In this document: positions 7,630 to 17,599 of the stretch, in pieces
Layout of the letters: every line of letters begins with the position of its first letter
Position numbering within the stretch: position 1 is the stretch's first letter
From: Hondaea fermentalgiana
Lineage: Eukaryota; Sar; Bigyra; Thraustochytrida; Thraustochytriidae
Direction of reading: 5' to 3'
DNA: 29,672 nt
NCBI GenBank assembly: GCA_014084085.1
Contig: NPFB01000146.1
Coordinates: 1-29,672, forward strand
Program-made: the position numbers and the translations under genes
The notes under the pieces: model-generated
What the model was told of the DNA's origin: nothing
What the model saw: the letters and a program-made list of their open reading frames with translations, nothing else
Databases searched by the model: none

Positions 7630-7703
7630 TAGCGGTAGCAAGATTTGAACTTGCGACTCCAGGATTATGATTCCCATGCTCTAACCAACTGAGCTATACC
7701 GCC
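7630..7703 (-). tRNA. trnM(cau): tRNA-Met(CAU), elongator, or tRNA-Ile(CAU)
   Basis: Acceptor GGCGGTA/TACCGCT, D-stem GCTC/GAGC, anticodon loop ATCATAA and T-arm GCAAG/CTTGC. Discriminator A. The CAU anticodon suits elongator Met; if C34 were modified to lysidine it would read AUA as Ile. AUA codons are used in this genome and the only other Ile tRNA is GAU, so both readings are open. Confidence 0.85.
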
Positions 7704-7714
7704 TAAACTAAAGA

Positions 7715-8863
7715 TAATACTTTAGTTCTTATTAGATAACTTTCAAATCTACCTAGAAAAGGGATGAGAACTAGAAGAAAGAAAAAGTAAAAAACTGTAC
7801 AAATTTGTCCGATTTCCACATAAGGATATTCTACAACATTTTGACCAATCCAGCCCAATAGGAAACAATCTGCTACGAACAACCAGAAAAACTTGCGAAA
7901 AATAGGTCTAAAAACAGACGACCGAACTTCTGATGTATTAATAAAAGGTAGAGCTATTAGGCAAACAATAGCGCCAAACATAGCGATAACACCCCCCAAT
8001 TTATGAGGAATAGATCGCAAAATAGCATAAAAAGGTAGAAAATACCACTCAGGTACAATATGCGCAGGTGTAACCATAGGGTTTGCTATAATATAGTTAT
8101 CACTATGTCCTAGGGCATTAGGAGCAAAAAATACGAAATATGAGTAAAGAATAAACAAAAGAATCAAACCAAAAAGATCTTTAACATAAAAATAAGGGTA
8201 AAAGCTAATAGTATCTGATTTACTGTCTACTCCCAAAGGATTGTTAGAACCATCTTGATGTAGCAAGATAAGATGTACTAGAGCCAAAGCAGCAATTACA
8301 AAAGGTAGAATATAGTGTAGACTAAAAAAACGATTTAGAGTAGGATTATCTACTGAAAAACCTCCCCAAACCCAATTCACAACAGATTCACCTACTGCAG
8401 GAATAGCAGAGATAAGGTTAGTAATCACGGTAGCTCCCCAAAAAGACATCTGCCCCCAAGGGAGAACATAACCGATAAAAGCAGTAGCCATCATCAAAAT
8501 AAAAATGACTACCCCGGAACACCACAAAAGTTCACGAGGGTGTGCGTACGAACCGTAATACAACCCACGAAACATGTGTGTGTACACCACAATAAAAAAG
8601 AAACTAGCACCGTTAGCATGCAGATAACGAAGAAGCCAACCATTGTTAACATCTCGTATAATGTGCTCTACGCTGCTAAAAGCAAGATCTACATGGGGTG
8701 TGTAATGCATAGCAAGAAATACCCCAGTAAGAATTTGAACAACAAGCATCAAACCAGAAAGAGAACCGAAGCCCCACAAATAGCTAATATTAATAGGAGT
8801 AGGGTAATCAACGATATGATTGTTAATAATCGCCAAAATAGGCTGTTTAGACCAACGTTTCAT
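7715..8863 (-). CDS. cob: Apocytochrome b
   Basis: Cytochrome b is the quinol-oxidising and reducing core of complex III in the inner membrane. The 382-residue product has eight membrane helices. The four haem-ligand histidines are His82/His96 (in [17 protein letters not shown]) and His183/His197. The Qo-site motif [14 protein letters not shown] is intact. The first in-frame TTA is taken as stop (7715), giving an ending ...IRTKV; two more TTA/TAG codons follow. Reading the gene I counted about fifteen TTG and no TTA before that point. With this stop it no longer overlaps trnM. It starts five bases after nad9. Confidence 0.97.
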
Positions 8864-8868
8864 TAAAA

Positions 8869-9438
8869 TAAGTTAAAAACAGGCTTAGTAAGCTGAGAAG
8901 AAGAAACAAAATGGAATTGACGGAACTCTTGAGAAAGTTCAATAGATTCAGATACAACACGTTTTTTTTCCGTATCGTATCGAAGCTCATGAAAACCTGT
9001 AAGAGGGAAATCCTTTCGAAGAGGGTGGCCTTCAAACCCGTAATCTGTCAAAATACGTCGAAGATCAGGATGTTTTGAGAAAAACACCCCAAAAAGATCA
9101 AAAGCCTCTCTTTCATACCAGTTTGCTGCATTAAAAACCCTTACAATTGACGGAATAGCATCAGAGGGTGACGCAGAAACTTTAATAGAAATACGGCAGT
9201 TATACCTCAAAGAAAGCAGTTGATAAACTACTTCGAAGCGGTTCGCTTTGTAAGGGTAATCCACACAAGCAATATCGCTTAGTACTTGGTACTGGCAGTT
9301 TGTATGTAGCTTTAGAAAATTTATGACATACACAAGCTGCTCTCTTTTCACAATAAGTGTAATATGCCTACCAGTGAAAAAGCTTCCCACTAGCGCATTT
9401 GATAGCAAGGAAGTAAGCCAATTGAAATGATTAGACAT
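8869..9438 (-). CDS. nad9: NADH dehydrogenase subunit 9 (30-kDa, NuoC)
   Basis: Nad9 is a peripheral-arm subunit of complex I facing the matrix, near the quinone channel. The 189-residue product carries the family signature [13 protein letters not shown] followed by [23 protein letters not shown]. The start is ATG at 9438 (MSNHFNW); the upstream frame runs into trnV. The stop is TTA at 8869, giving ...TKPVFN; a TAA two codons later overlaps the cob ATG and would serve as backup. It shares the unit with cob, bounded by trnV and trnM. Confidence 0.96.
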
Positions 9439-9452
9439 TTTTAAATTAAACT

Positions 9453-9525
9453 TAGGCAGCAGCGGATTTGAACCGCCAACCTCTTCGGTGTAAACGAAAT
9501 GCTCTAACCATTGAGCTAACTGCCT
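9453..9525 (-). tRNA. trnV(uac): tRNA-Val(UAC)
   Basis: Acceptor AGGCAGT/GCTGCCT, D-stem GCTC/GAGC, anticodon stem TTTCG/CGAAG, loop TTTACAC and T-arm GGCGG/CCGCT. Discriminator A. It abuts trnI without spacer. Confidence 0.95.
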
Positions 9526-9598
9526 TAGGCGTGAAAGGATTTGAACCTTTGATTTTTCGATTATCAACCGAATGCTTTAACCACTAAGCCACACGCCC
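9526..9598 (-). tRNA. trnI(gau): tRNA-Ile(GAU)
   Basis: Acceptor GGGCGTG/CACGCCT, D-stem GCTT/AAGC, anticodon stem TTCGG/TCGAA, loop TTGATAA and T-arm AAAGG/CCTTT. Discriminator A. Confidence 0.95.
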
Positions 9599-9607
9599 AT
9601 CAGTACA

Positions 9608-9916
9608 TTACCCTTGAAGCAATGTAACTGTTTTCATATCAATAGAGCTATGAACTTTAAAGTAACAAACCAAAATAGCAAGCCCGATAGCGGACTCTGC
9701 TGCTGCAACTGTCAAGACGAATAGAGAGAAAACCTGACCATACAAGTCATCTAGGTAAACAGAAAAAAACAAGAATTGAAGATTTACTGCCAAAAGCATA
9801 ACTTCGATAGACATCAAAATAATCAAAATACTTTTTCTGTTAAGTATAATACCTGACAAACCAATAAAAAAAAGGTTAAAACTAATAAAAAGAAAATAAA
9901 AGATGTCAATAAACAT
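9608..9916 (-). CDS. nad4L: NADH dehydrogenase subunit 4L
   Basis: Nad4L (NuoK) is a three-helix membrane subunit of complex I that contributes to a proton path. The 102-residue product has the two glutamates typical of the family, in [14 protein letters not shown] and [14 protein letters not shown]. The ATG at 9916 is in the usual position for the family and overlaps the TTA stop of nad1 as TTATG. A longer TTG start inside nad1 is not supported. Stop TAA. It ends the long unit cox1-nad4-nad11-nad1-nad4L. Confidence 0.96.
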   Translation of the reverse strand: MFIDIFYFLFISFNLFFIGLSGIILNRKSILIILMSIEVMLLAVNLQFLFFSVYLDDLYGQVFSLFVLTVAAAESAIGLAILVCYFKVHSSIDMKTVTLLQG

Positions 9917-10884
9917 AACACAAACCAATTAAAACTTAGAAGAATACTAGAAGTAAGAACAACCCAGCTTATAGAAAAAGGCAAGAAAACCTTCCATCCC
10001 AAACGCATTAGTTGGTCATAACGATATCGTGGAAACGCAGCACGTACCCAAATGAAAAGAGCAATAAATATGAAGGTTTTAAGCCCAAAACAAAGGCTTC
10101 CAGAAAGTGAGCTAAAAAATGGAAATAGCCAACCCCCCATAAAAAGAAGAACTGTTATAGAACTTATCAGAATCATATTACCATACTCCCCAAGAAAAAA
10201 CAAAGCAAAACCCATTGCAGAGTATTCTACATTATACCCTGAAACAAGCTCGGCTTCTGCTTCAGGGAGATCAAAAGGATGTCTGTTGGTTTCTGCCAGA
10301 CAAGATACAAAGAATAGAATAAACATAGGCAAAAGAGGAACACAAAACCAAATAGCCTCCTGGGCTAGGACAATTTGTGAAAGATTCAGCGAATTAGCAC
10401 AAAGAATGACATTTATTATAATGAAGCCCATTGAAATTTCATAAGATACTATCTGCGCTGCTGACCGCAAAGCGCCTAGAAACGCATACTTTGAATTACT
10501 TGCCCAACCGGAGATAATAATACCATAAACTCCCAACGAAGAAATAGCAAAAAGATACAAAACACCAACGTTAAGATCAGCGAAAACGAAAGTCTCATTT
10601 ACAGGAATTACACCCCAACCCATCAAGCTTAGAAAAAAAGTAATCATAGGGGCTAGAACAAACAAAACTTTATTAGCACTACTAGGCAAAATAGTTTCTT
10701 TTACGAGCAACTTAAGTCCATCAGCGAAAGCCTGCAATAGACCAAAGGCACCTATAACGTTTGGCCCGCGCCGCCGTTGGATACTACTAAGGATTTTACG
10801 TTCTGCTACAGTAAATAGAGCAATACTAACTAGCAAAGGCACAACGATAGCCAATGCTTTCAAGATATTTTCAATATAAAACAT
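9916..10884 (-). CDS. nad1: NADH dehydrogenase subunit 1
   Basis: Nad1 (NuoH) holds much of the quinone channel at the foot of complex I. The 322-residue product has eight membrane helices with the motifs [28 protein letters not shown], the acidic loop [22 protein letters not shown] and [15 protein letters not shown]. It ends ...LLSFNWFV at a TTA that overlaps the nad4L ATG. With the standard code it would gain 32 further codons over nad4L, eight of the codons from 9918 down being TTA; the body of the gene has none. Its ATG lies 8 bases inside nad11. Confidence 0.97.
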
Positions 10885-11503
10885 AATAAACTTTGTTTGT
10901 AAATTGGCTTACAGGACACAAATCAATGATGTTGCCGGAAAGCTTACTTTTAATGTTTGCAAAAATGAAAGGGCCAATGGTAGAGGCGACTCCTCGGCCA
11001 GCTATTCCCATAGAAGAATCTCCGGCTACTTCATTTAGAAACCTAACACAACGAGTACAATGAATACAGCGAGTTATGACTATAGACACCAAAGGACCCA
11101 CATGTTTATCTCTAACACTACGTTTGTTAAAAAAGAATCTAGACTCATTTGAACCAAAAGATTGTGATTGATTTTGCAAATCACACTCACCACCTTGATC
11201 ACAAATAGGGCAGTCAAGAGGATGATTTAGCAAAAGAAATTCTATTACAGCTTCTCTTGCTTTTTTTACTAGCGGAGTTTCTGTAAACACTTTTATGTTT
11301 TCACTTACTGGCATAGCACAAGAGGCTACAGGCTTAGGAGATTTTTCAATCTCAACCAAACATATACGGCAGTTACCTGCAATAAGCAATCTTTCATGAA
11401 AACAAAAGCGGGGGATCTGTACCCCGACTTTTGAGCATGCTTGAAAAACAGTAGAATTTTTTTTAACTAGCACTTTTGTATTATTAATAAAAAGAGTAAT
11501 CAT
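10877..11503 (-). CDS. nad11: NADH dehydrogenase subunit 11, iron-sulfur domain only
   Basis: Nad11 (NuoG, 75-kDa subunit) carries iron-sulfur clusters in the peripheral arm of complex I. The 208-residue product contains only the N-terminal part: the 2Fe-2S ligands ([18 protein letters not shown]), the His/Cys set [18 protein letters not shown] and the C-x2-C-x2-C set RCIHCTRC with a last Cys in DLCPVS. It ends just after that cysteine; the large molybdopterin-like domain is absent. Several ochrophyte stramenopiles also have only this half in mtDNA. Stop is TTA at 10877, 8 bases inside nad1. ATG at 11503. Confidence 0.95.
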
Positions 11504-11509
11504 AAAATA

Positions 11510-12982
11510 TTAAAATGAGCATAGAAGTCCTTGAACCCCCAAATGCATAGGCTTCAAAAAGATACTTGGATAAACCCCTCCGAAAATAGTTAGAAAAACA
11601 AGAGGCAAAAAGCTAAAAAATTCTTGTTTTGTAATATCAAACGATGTTTTAATGTATTGTGTTTTAGAATTACCGTAACAGAGTCGGTTAAAAAGCCAAA
11701 GAGAGTAAGCACTACCTAGTACTATACTAGACCCAGCAGCTAGCGCGATAAAAGAATTTGCACAAAACACTCCAAAAAGAATAAGAAACTCTCCAACAAA
11801 ACTAGAAGTACCAGGAAGAGCAATATTCGCCATGGTAAAAACTAGGAACAAAGTAACAAAAAGCGGTATAGTGTGCACAAGACCACTATAATATTTAATC
11901 AACCTACTATGGTGCCGATCATATAGAACCCCAACACAAAGAAAAAGAGCTCCGGACACAACTCCATGAGAAAGTATTTGAAAAATAGCCCCTTCAACAC
12001 CGACAGCATTAAAACTAAAAAGCCCAATAACAGTTATGTTTATATGGGCAACAGATGCGTACGCAATAACACGCTTTATATCACTTTGACGGATAGCTGT
12101 TATAGAGGTGTACACTACAGCAATAGATGCCAAAGCGAATACAAAAGGCCTAAAGTAATAGCTAGCCAAAGGGAACAAAGGAAGAGAGTATCTAATCATT
12201 CCGTACGTACCCAATTTCAAAAGAACTCCCGCCAAAAGAACAGACCCAGCGGTAGGGGCTTCGACGTGAGCTTCCGGCAACCAAAGGTGAACAGGAAGCA
12301 TGGGAACTTTAACTGCAAATGAAAAGAAAAAAGCTAGCCAAAGAAATTTCTGCTTTTCTGGACTAAATGTGTTTTCTACCAACATTAGATAATGAGTTGA
12401 ACCGCACTCAAGGTAAATAATGAGAATACCAATAAGTATGAAGAGAGAACCAAATAGGGTATACATAAAAAACAAGTAAGCAGCCCTGATTTTTCTTTCT
12501 CGAGAACCCCAAATACCAATAATAATGAATATTGGCATCAAAACAGCCTCAAAAAAAGAATAAAAAACGATAAGATCGAGTGAAGTAAACACAATAAAAA
12601 TAAAGCTTTCTATAATAAGAAAAAGAGAAAAGAAATGTTTACTATTAAAAAAGTTGCTTTTTATAGGTACAGATTTCCAAGAAGACAACAAACAGATAGG
12701 AATTAGGAAAGCTGTCAACAAAATAAATAGCAAAGAAATTCCATCGATACCAAAAGATATAATAACGTTCGACGAGGCGTACCAAGAAAAAGTCTCTACA
12801 AATTGAAAAGCTTCGTTACTATTATCAAAAAGTACCCACAACAGGACAGAAAGATAGAAACTACTTATAGATGCAAGCAAACTGAGCTTTTTAGCGAAGC
12901 TTTCAGATACTGGCAACACAAGCAACAGCACCCCAGAAAAGAAAGGAATGCCAATCAAAGAAGATAGAAGATAAAAAGACAT
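11510..12982 (-). CDS. nad4: NADH dehydrogenase subunit 4
   Basis: Nad4 is an antiporter-like proton-pumping subunit of the complex I membrane arm. The 490-residue product has about fourteen membrane helices and the conserved block PVHLWLPEAHVEAPTAGSVL, then LLKLGTYGMIRY and the SHGVVSGALFLCVG helix. The ATG at 12982 (MSFYLLSS) lies 26 bases past the cox1 stop; a longer frame upstream would overlap cox1 and is rejected. Stop TAA; I found no in-frame TTA. It is followed six bases later by nad11. Confidence 0.97.
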   Translation of the reverse strand: MSFYLLSSLIGIPFFSGVLLLVLPVSESFAKKLSLLASISSFYLSVLLWVLFDNSNEAFQFVETFSWYASSNVIISFGIDGISLLFILLTAFLIPICLLSSWKSVPIKSNFFNSKHFFSLFLIIESFIFIVFTSLDLIVFYSFFEAVLMPIFIIIGIWGSRERKIRAAYLFFMYTLFGSLFILIGILIIYLECGSTHYLMLVENTFSPEKQKFLWLAFFFSFAVKVPMLPVHLWLPEAHVEAPTAGSVLLAGVLLKLGTYGMIRYSLPLFPLASYYFRPFVFALASIAVVYTSITAIRQSDIKRVIAYASVAHINITVIGLFSFNAVGVEGAIFQILSHGVVSGALFLCVGVLYDRHHSRLIKYYSGLVHTIPLFVTLFLVFTMANIALPGTSSFVGEFLILFGVFCANSFIALAAGSSIVLGSAYSLWLFNRLCYGNSKTQYIKTSFDITKQEFFSFLPLVFLTIFGGVYPSIFLKPMHLGVQGLLCSF

Positions 12983-12990
12983 AATATTTA

Positions 12991-14606
<1,616 letters not shown>

Positions 14607-14628
14607 AGCCTAGAATAAGGCATGGAAT

Positions 14629-14748
14629 TTAGTTCTTCAGCTGCTTTGAAATCCGTTTAACCAGTTGCTTAAAAAATCCGTGGTATCGACCAGAAAAGAG
14701 AAAAATCAAGAAAAAGATAAAACAAATCTGAGTAAAGCTAAGGTACAT
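14629..14748 (-). CDS. tatA: Probable TatA, Sec-independent translocase small subunit
   Basis: This 39-residue ORF starts five bases after the cox2 TTA stop and ends with TAA, filling the gap before trnW. It opens [20 protein letters not shown]: one hydrophobic helix at residues 6-18, then a Ser-Gly hinge where TatA proteins have Phe-Gly, then a basic amphipathic helix ([15 protein letters not shown]). This layout is that of TatA/TatE, and tatA genes of similar size are known in jakobid mtDNA. It has no TTA codon. tatC is present at 28641-29348, which supports a working Tat pair. The match is by architecture, not by long sequence identity. Confidence 0.68.
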   Translation of the reverse strand: MYLSFTQICFIFFLIFLFSGRYHGFFKQLVKRISKQLKN

Positions 14749-14753
14749 CTAAA

Positions 14754-15506
14754 TAATTCCTCTTCCAATTTTGAAGCTACCCAACTAATATAATCTTCCA
14801 GTTTCAAAGCTTCAACTGCAATAGGCATAAATCCATGGTTTACCCCACAAATTTCGCTACATTGCCCATAAAAAACTCCGGGACGTTGAATAAACAAACT
14901 AGCTTCATTTAGGCGGCCAGGGCATGCATCCATTTTAACTCCAAATGAAGGTACGGTCCATGAATGCAATACGTCAGCGCTTGTTACGATAAGTCGAACA
15001 TGAGTATCTACAGGAAGAACTACACGATTATCTACTTCTAGAAGCCGCAAATCACCTACAGACAACTCGTCATCAGGCAACATGTAAGAATCAAAAACTA
15101 CGTTTTCCCCATCAGAATTTTCGTAGTCGGAATATTCATAAGACCAGTACCATTGATGACCGATAATCTTAAGAGTAACAGAAGGATCAACCACTTCATC
15201 TACAGAATACAAAAGAGCAAAAGAAGGAACTGCAATAATCATTAGCAAAACTGCAGGAATAATAGTCCAAACAATTTCGATAGTAGTCCCATGCACAACA
15301 TGTGAAGGTTGAGGGTTTTTAACTACATTAAAATGAACAACGATTCGAGTTAGCATCCAAAAAACAAAGATACAAACAAACACCAAAATAAACATCAAGT
15401 CGTGGTGAAAACGAATAATACCTTCTGCAATAGGGGTAGCGGGATCTTGAAAACCAAGCTGCCAAGGAGTAGCAGCGTCACAATTAGCGATAAATTTAAT
15501 AAACAT
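14754..15506 (-). CDS. cox2: Cytochrome c oxidase subunit 2
   Basis: Cox2 carries the CuA centre that accepts electrons from cytochrome c. The 250-residue product has two N-terminal membrane helices (about residues 35-60 and 75-100), the [13 protein letters not shown] aromatic path and the CuA ligands in [20 protein letters not shown] and [14 protein letters not shown]. It ends ...WVASKLEEE at TTA, which is the normal Cox2 C-terminus. The standard code would add 16 odd residues with three more TTA codons, running over the start of the next ORF. ATG at 15506, just before trnN. Confidence 0.98.
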
Positions 15507-15517
15507 TTTTTAAAAAA

Positions 15518-15589
15518 CTCTCTAGATTGGATTTGAACCAACGACAATTTGGTTAACAGCCAAACGCTCTACCACTGAGCTACTAGAGA
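15518..15589 (-). tRNA. trnN(guu): tRNA-Asn(GUU)
   Basis: Acceptor TCTCTAG/CTAGAGA, D-stem GCTC/GAGC, anticodon stem TTTGG/CCAAA, loop CTGTTAA and T-arm GTTGG/CCAAT. Discriminator G. Confidence 0.95.
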
Positions 15590-15600
15590 AAACAGGTAAA

Positions 15601-16353
15601 TTAATGTCCACCATGGATCATGTCTCCTGTTATCAAGCAAGTAAGCATAGTAAATACATACGCTTGAATAAAAGCTACGGCAGTTTCCAAGAAAAGAAGC
15701 AAAAAAAGTACGCTCATGGGAATAAAGTGGGCCAAGAAAAAAACGTTACCTGCCAACATTATGCTCCAACAGAAACCTACAATAACTTTCAATAGAATAT
15801 GACCTGCCATTATGTTTGCAAAAAGTCGAATTCCTAGTGCAGCAAGAGGAATAAAAAAACTAAGCAACTCAACTACTACAAAAAAAGGCACTATAGCAAA
15901 AGGAATTCCACTAGGCAAAAGGATGCCCAAAATTTTAATTCCGTGGTGTTGTACTCCTACGTACAATTTACCAAACCACACAATAGCAGAAAGAGTAAAA
16001 GTTACAATCAAATGAGATGTAACAGTAAAACTGTAAGGTACTATACCAAAAGTGTTTGCTAGCAAAAGAAAAGCAAAAAGACCAAAAATAAAAGGTATAA
16101 AAGTTTGGCCTGCTTTTCCTATGTTTTCTTCTACCATATCCGCAGTAAATGTGTACAAATTTTCAAACAAAAGCTGCCAGCGGCTAGGGATATAATTACC
16201 ACCAGACTGGTATACCAATTTGGTAAAAAAAAGAAATGTCAAACAAATAAGTAGCAAAAAAAAACTAGAGTTAGTGAATGATAGATCAAATGACCCCATT
16301 CGCATAGGGATCAAAGGATAAATCTCAAATTGTTCCAAAGGACTAAAAAACAT
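15601..16353 (-). CDS. atp6: ATP synthase F0 subunit 6
   Basis: Subunit a forms the proton half-channels against the c-ring of ATP synthase. The 250-residue product begins with SPLEQFEIYPLIP and has five to six membrane helices. The essential arginine is in the helix with ALGIRLFANIMAGHILLK, and the late helix ends ETAVAFIQAYVFTMLTCLI, both hallmarks of the family. ATG at 16353, TAA at 15601; no in-frame TTA. It follows cox3 by seven bases and precedes trnN. Confidence 0.97.
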   Translation of the reverse strand: MFFSPLEQFEIYPLIPMRMGSFDLSFTNSSFFLLLICLTFLFFTKLVYQSGGNYIPSRWQLLFENLYTFTADMVEENIGKAGQTFIPFIFGLFAFLLLANTFGIVPYSFTVTSHLIVTFTLSAIVWFGKLYVGVQHHGIKILGILLPSGIPFAIVPFFVVVELLSFFIPLAALGIRLFANIMAGHILLKVIVGFCWSIMLAGNVFFLAHFIPMSVLFLLLFLETAVAFIQAYVFTMLTCLITGDMIHGGH

Positions 16354-16360
16354 AATAGAA

Positions 16361-17149
16361 TTAATTACCCCACCAATAAATACTTACAAAAAGAAACAAC
16401 CAAACAACATCGACGAAGTGCCAGTACCAAGCTGCTGCTTCAAAACCAAAGTGATGTTGTTTTGTGAAATGATACACGAAAACTCGGTAAAGACATACTG
16501 TCAAAAAGCAAGTACCAATAAAAACATGAAACCCATGAAACCCGGTAGCTATGTAAAAGGTACTTCCATAGATACCATCTGCGATAGTAAATTGAGCACT
16601 CATGTACTCAAAAAGTTGCAAACAAGTAAATACGATAGCCAAAGCTACTGTAATAGTAAGAGAAATGATGGCTTCTTTTCTGTACCCTGCAATAATAGCG
16701 TGATGAGCCCATGTTACAGAGGCTCCAGAACTTAGAAGAATAACTGTGTTTAGAAAAGGTACTTCCCAAGCTGAAAGAGTTTCAATACCCTTTGGCGGCC
16801 ACACAGAACCGATTTCAGGTACAGGGGCTAGGCTAGCCCAAAAGAAAGCCCAAAAGAAGGCGAAAAAAAGCATCGCCTCAGATACGATAAAAAGAATTAT
16901 ACCGAATCGCAAACCTAGTTGAACAATAGATGTGTGTTGCCCCTCAAAAGTACCTTCTCGAACAACATCTCGCCACCAAACGAACATAGTAAAAAGAAGT
17001 ATAAAAAGGCCAAAGAAAAGAAAGTTTTTACCTCCACTAAAGTTATGCATAAACATAACTCCGCCGGTAGTTGTAATAAAAGCTGAAATAGAAGCCAAAA
17101 GAGGCCAAGGACTTGGATCCACTAGATGAAATGGATGTTTTTGCGTCAT
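16361..17149 (-). CDS. cox3: Cytochrome c oxidase subunit 3
   Basis: Cox3 is a seven-helix core subunit of complex IV that stabilises proton uptake and binds lipid. The 262-residue product opens [18 protein letters not shown], as in most Cox3 proteins, and contains [32 protein letters not shown] and [11 protein letters not shown], ending in [11 protein letters not shown] then SIYWWGN. The ATG at 17149 is the conserved start; the longer frame runs into trnE. TAA stop, no in-frame TTA. Confidence 0.98.
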   Translation of the reverse strand: MTQKHPFHLVDPSPWPLLASISAFITTTGGVMFMHNFSGGKNFLFFGLFILLFTMFVWWRDVVREGTFEGQHTSIVQLGLRFGIILFIVSEAMLFFAFFWAFFWASLAPVPEIGSVWPPKGIETLSAWEVPFLNTVILLSSGASVTWAHHAIIAGYRKEAIISLTITVALAIVFTCLQLFEYMSAQFTIADGIYGSTFYIATGFHGFHVFIGTCFLTVCLYRVFVYHFTKQHHFGFEAAAWYWHFVDVVWLFLFVSIYWWGN

Positions 17150-17167
17150 ATTATATAAATAAATGGG

Positions 17168-17239
17168 TACCCTTAGAGAGAATTGAACTCTCACTGAAGC
17201 TACGAAAAAGCTACGTTCTAACCATTAAACTATAAGGGC
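17168..17239 (-). tRNA. trnE(uuc): tRNA-Glu(UUC)
   Basis: Acceptor GCCCTTA/TAAGGGT, D-stem GTTT/GAAC, anticodon stem TAGCT/AGCTT with an outer T-T mismatch, loop TTTTCGT and T-arm GAGAG/CTCTC. Discriminator A. G at position 37 is unusual. Its 5' 14 bases overlap the end of rps10. Confidence 0.85.
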
Positions 17240-17507
17240 AGGCCACCGTAATTTTTACCTTAGCTACGGAAATGGCTTTATTAATATGAAAAGAAGAAGA
17301 AAAATAATATGAAAAATTATTAAAGAAATCTCTCCAATCACCGAAAGAGGACACCTTTTGTGAAGAAGTTTTATAAAAAACTACCTTCGCGAAATCTTTC
17401 GACTTCTTATTCACATGATGAGACCGATTAAAAACAAAACATTTTTCTACTTTAATTGCTTTTGCTATTTTTTGGTGACTATATGATTTAAAATTGGCGT
17501 GTACCAT
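17226..17507 (-). CDS. rps10: Probable mitochondrial ribosomal protein S10
   Basis: S10 belongs to the small-subunit head. The 93-residue product is divergent, but two S10 blocks are visible: FKSYSHQKI near residue 6, matching FKSYDHxxL, and RSHHVNKKSKDFAKVVFYKTS at about residues 29-49, matching RSPHVNKKSREQFEIRTHKR. The segment normally between them (GPIPLPT) is shortened or lost. The C-terminal half is unlike known S10. ATG at 17507. The first stop is TTA at 17226, inside the 5' end of trnE (14-base overlap), so cutting out the tRNA would remove the stop from the mRNA. Assigned on the two motifs. Confidence 0.75.
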
Positions 17508-17518
17508 ATTTATTTAAA

Positions 17519-17591
17519 TGCTTAAGACTGGACTTGAACCAGTGACACAAAGATTTTCAGTCTTATGCTCTGCCAACTGAGCTACTTAAGC
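17519..17591 (-). tRNA. trnF(gaa): tRNA-Phe(GAA)
   Basis: Acceptor GCTTAAG/CTTAAGC, D-stem GCTC/GAGC, anticodon loop CTGAAAA with the usual Phe context, and T-arm ACTGG/CCAGT. Discriminator A. Confidence 0.95.
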
Positions 17592-17599
17592 TAGCCTTA

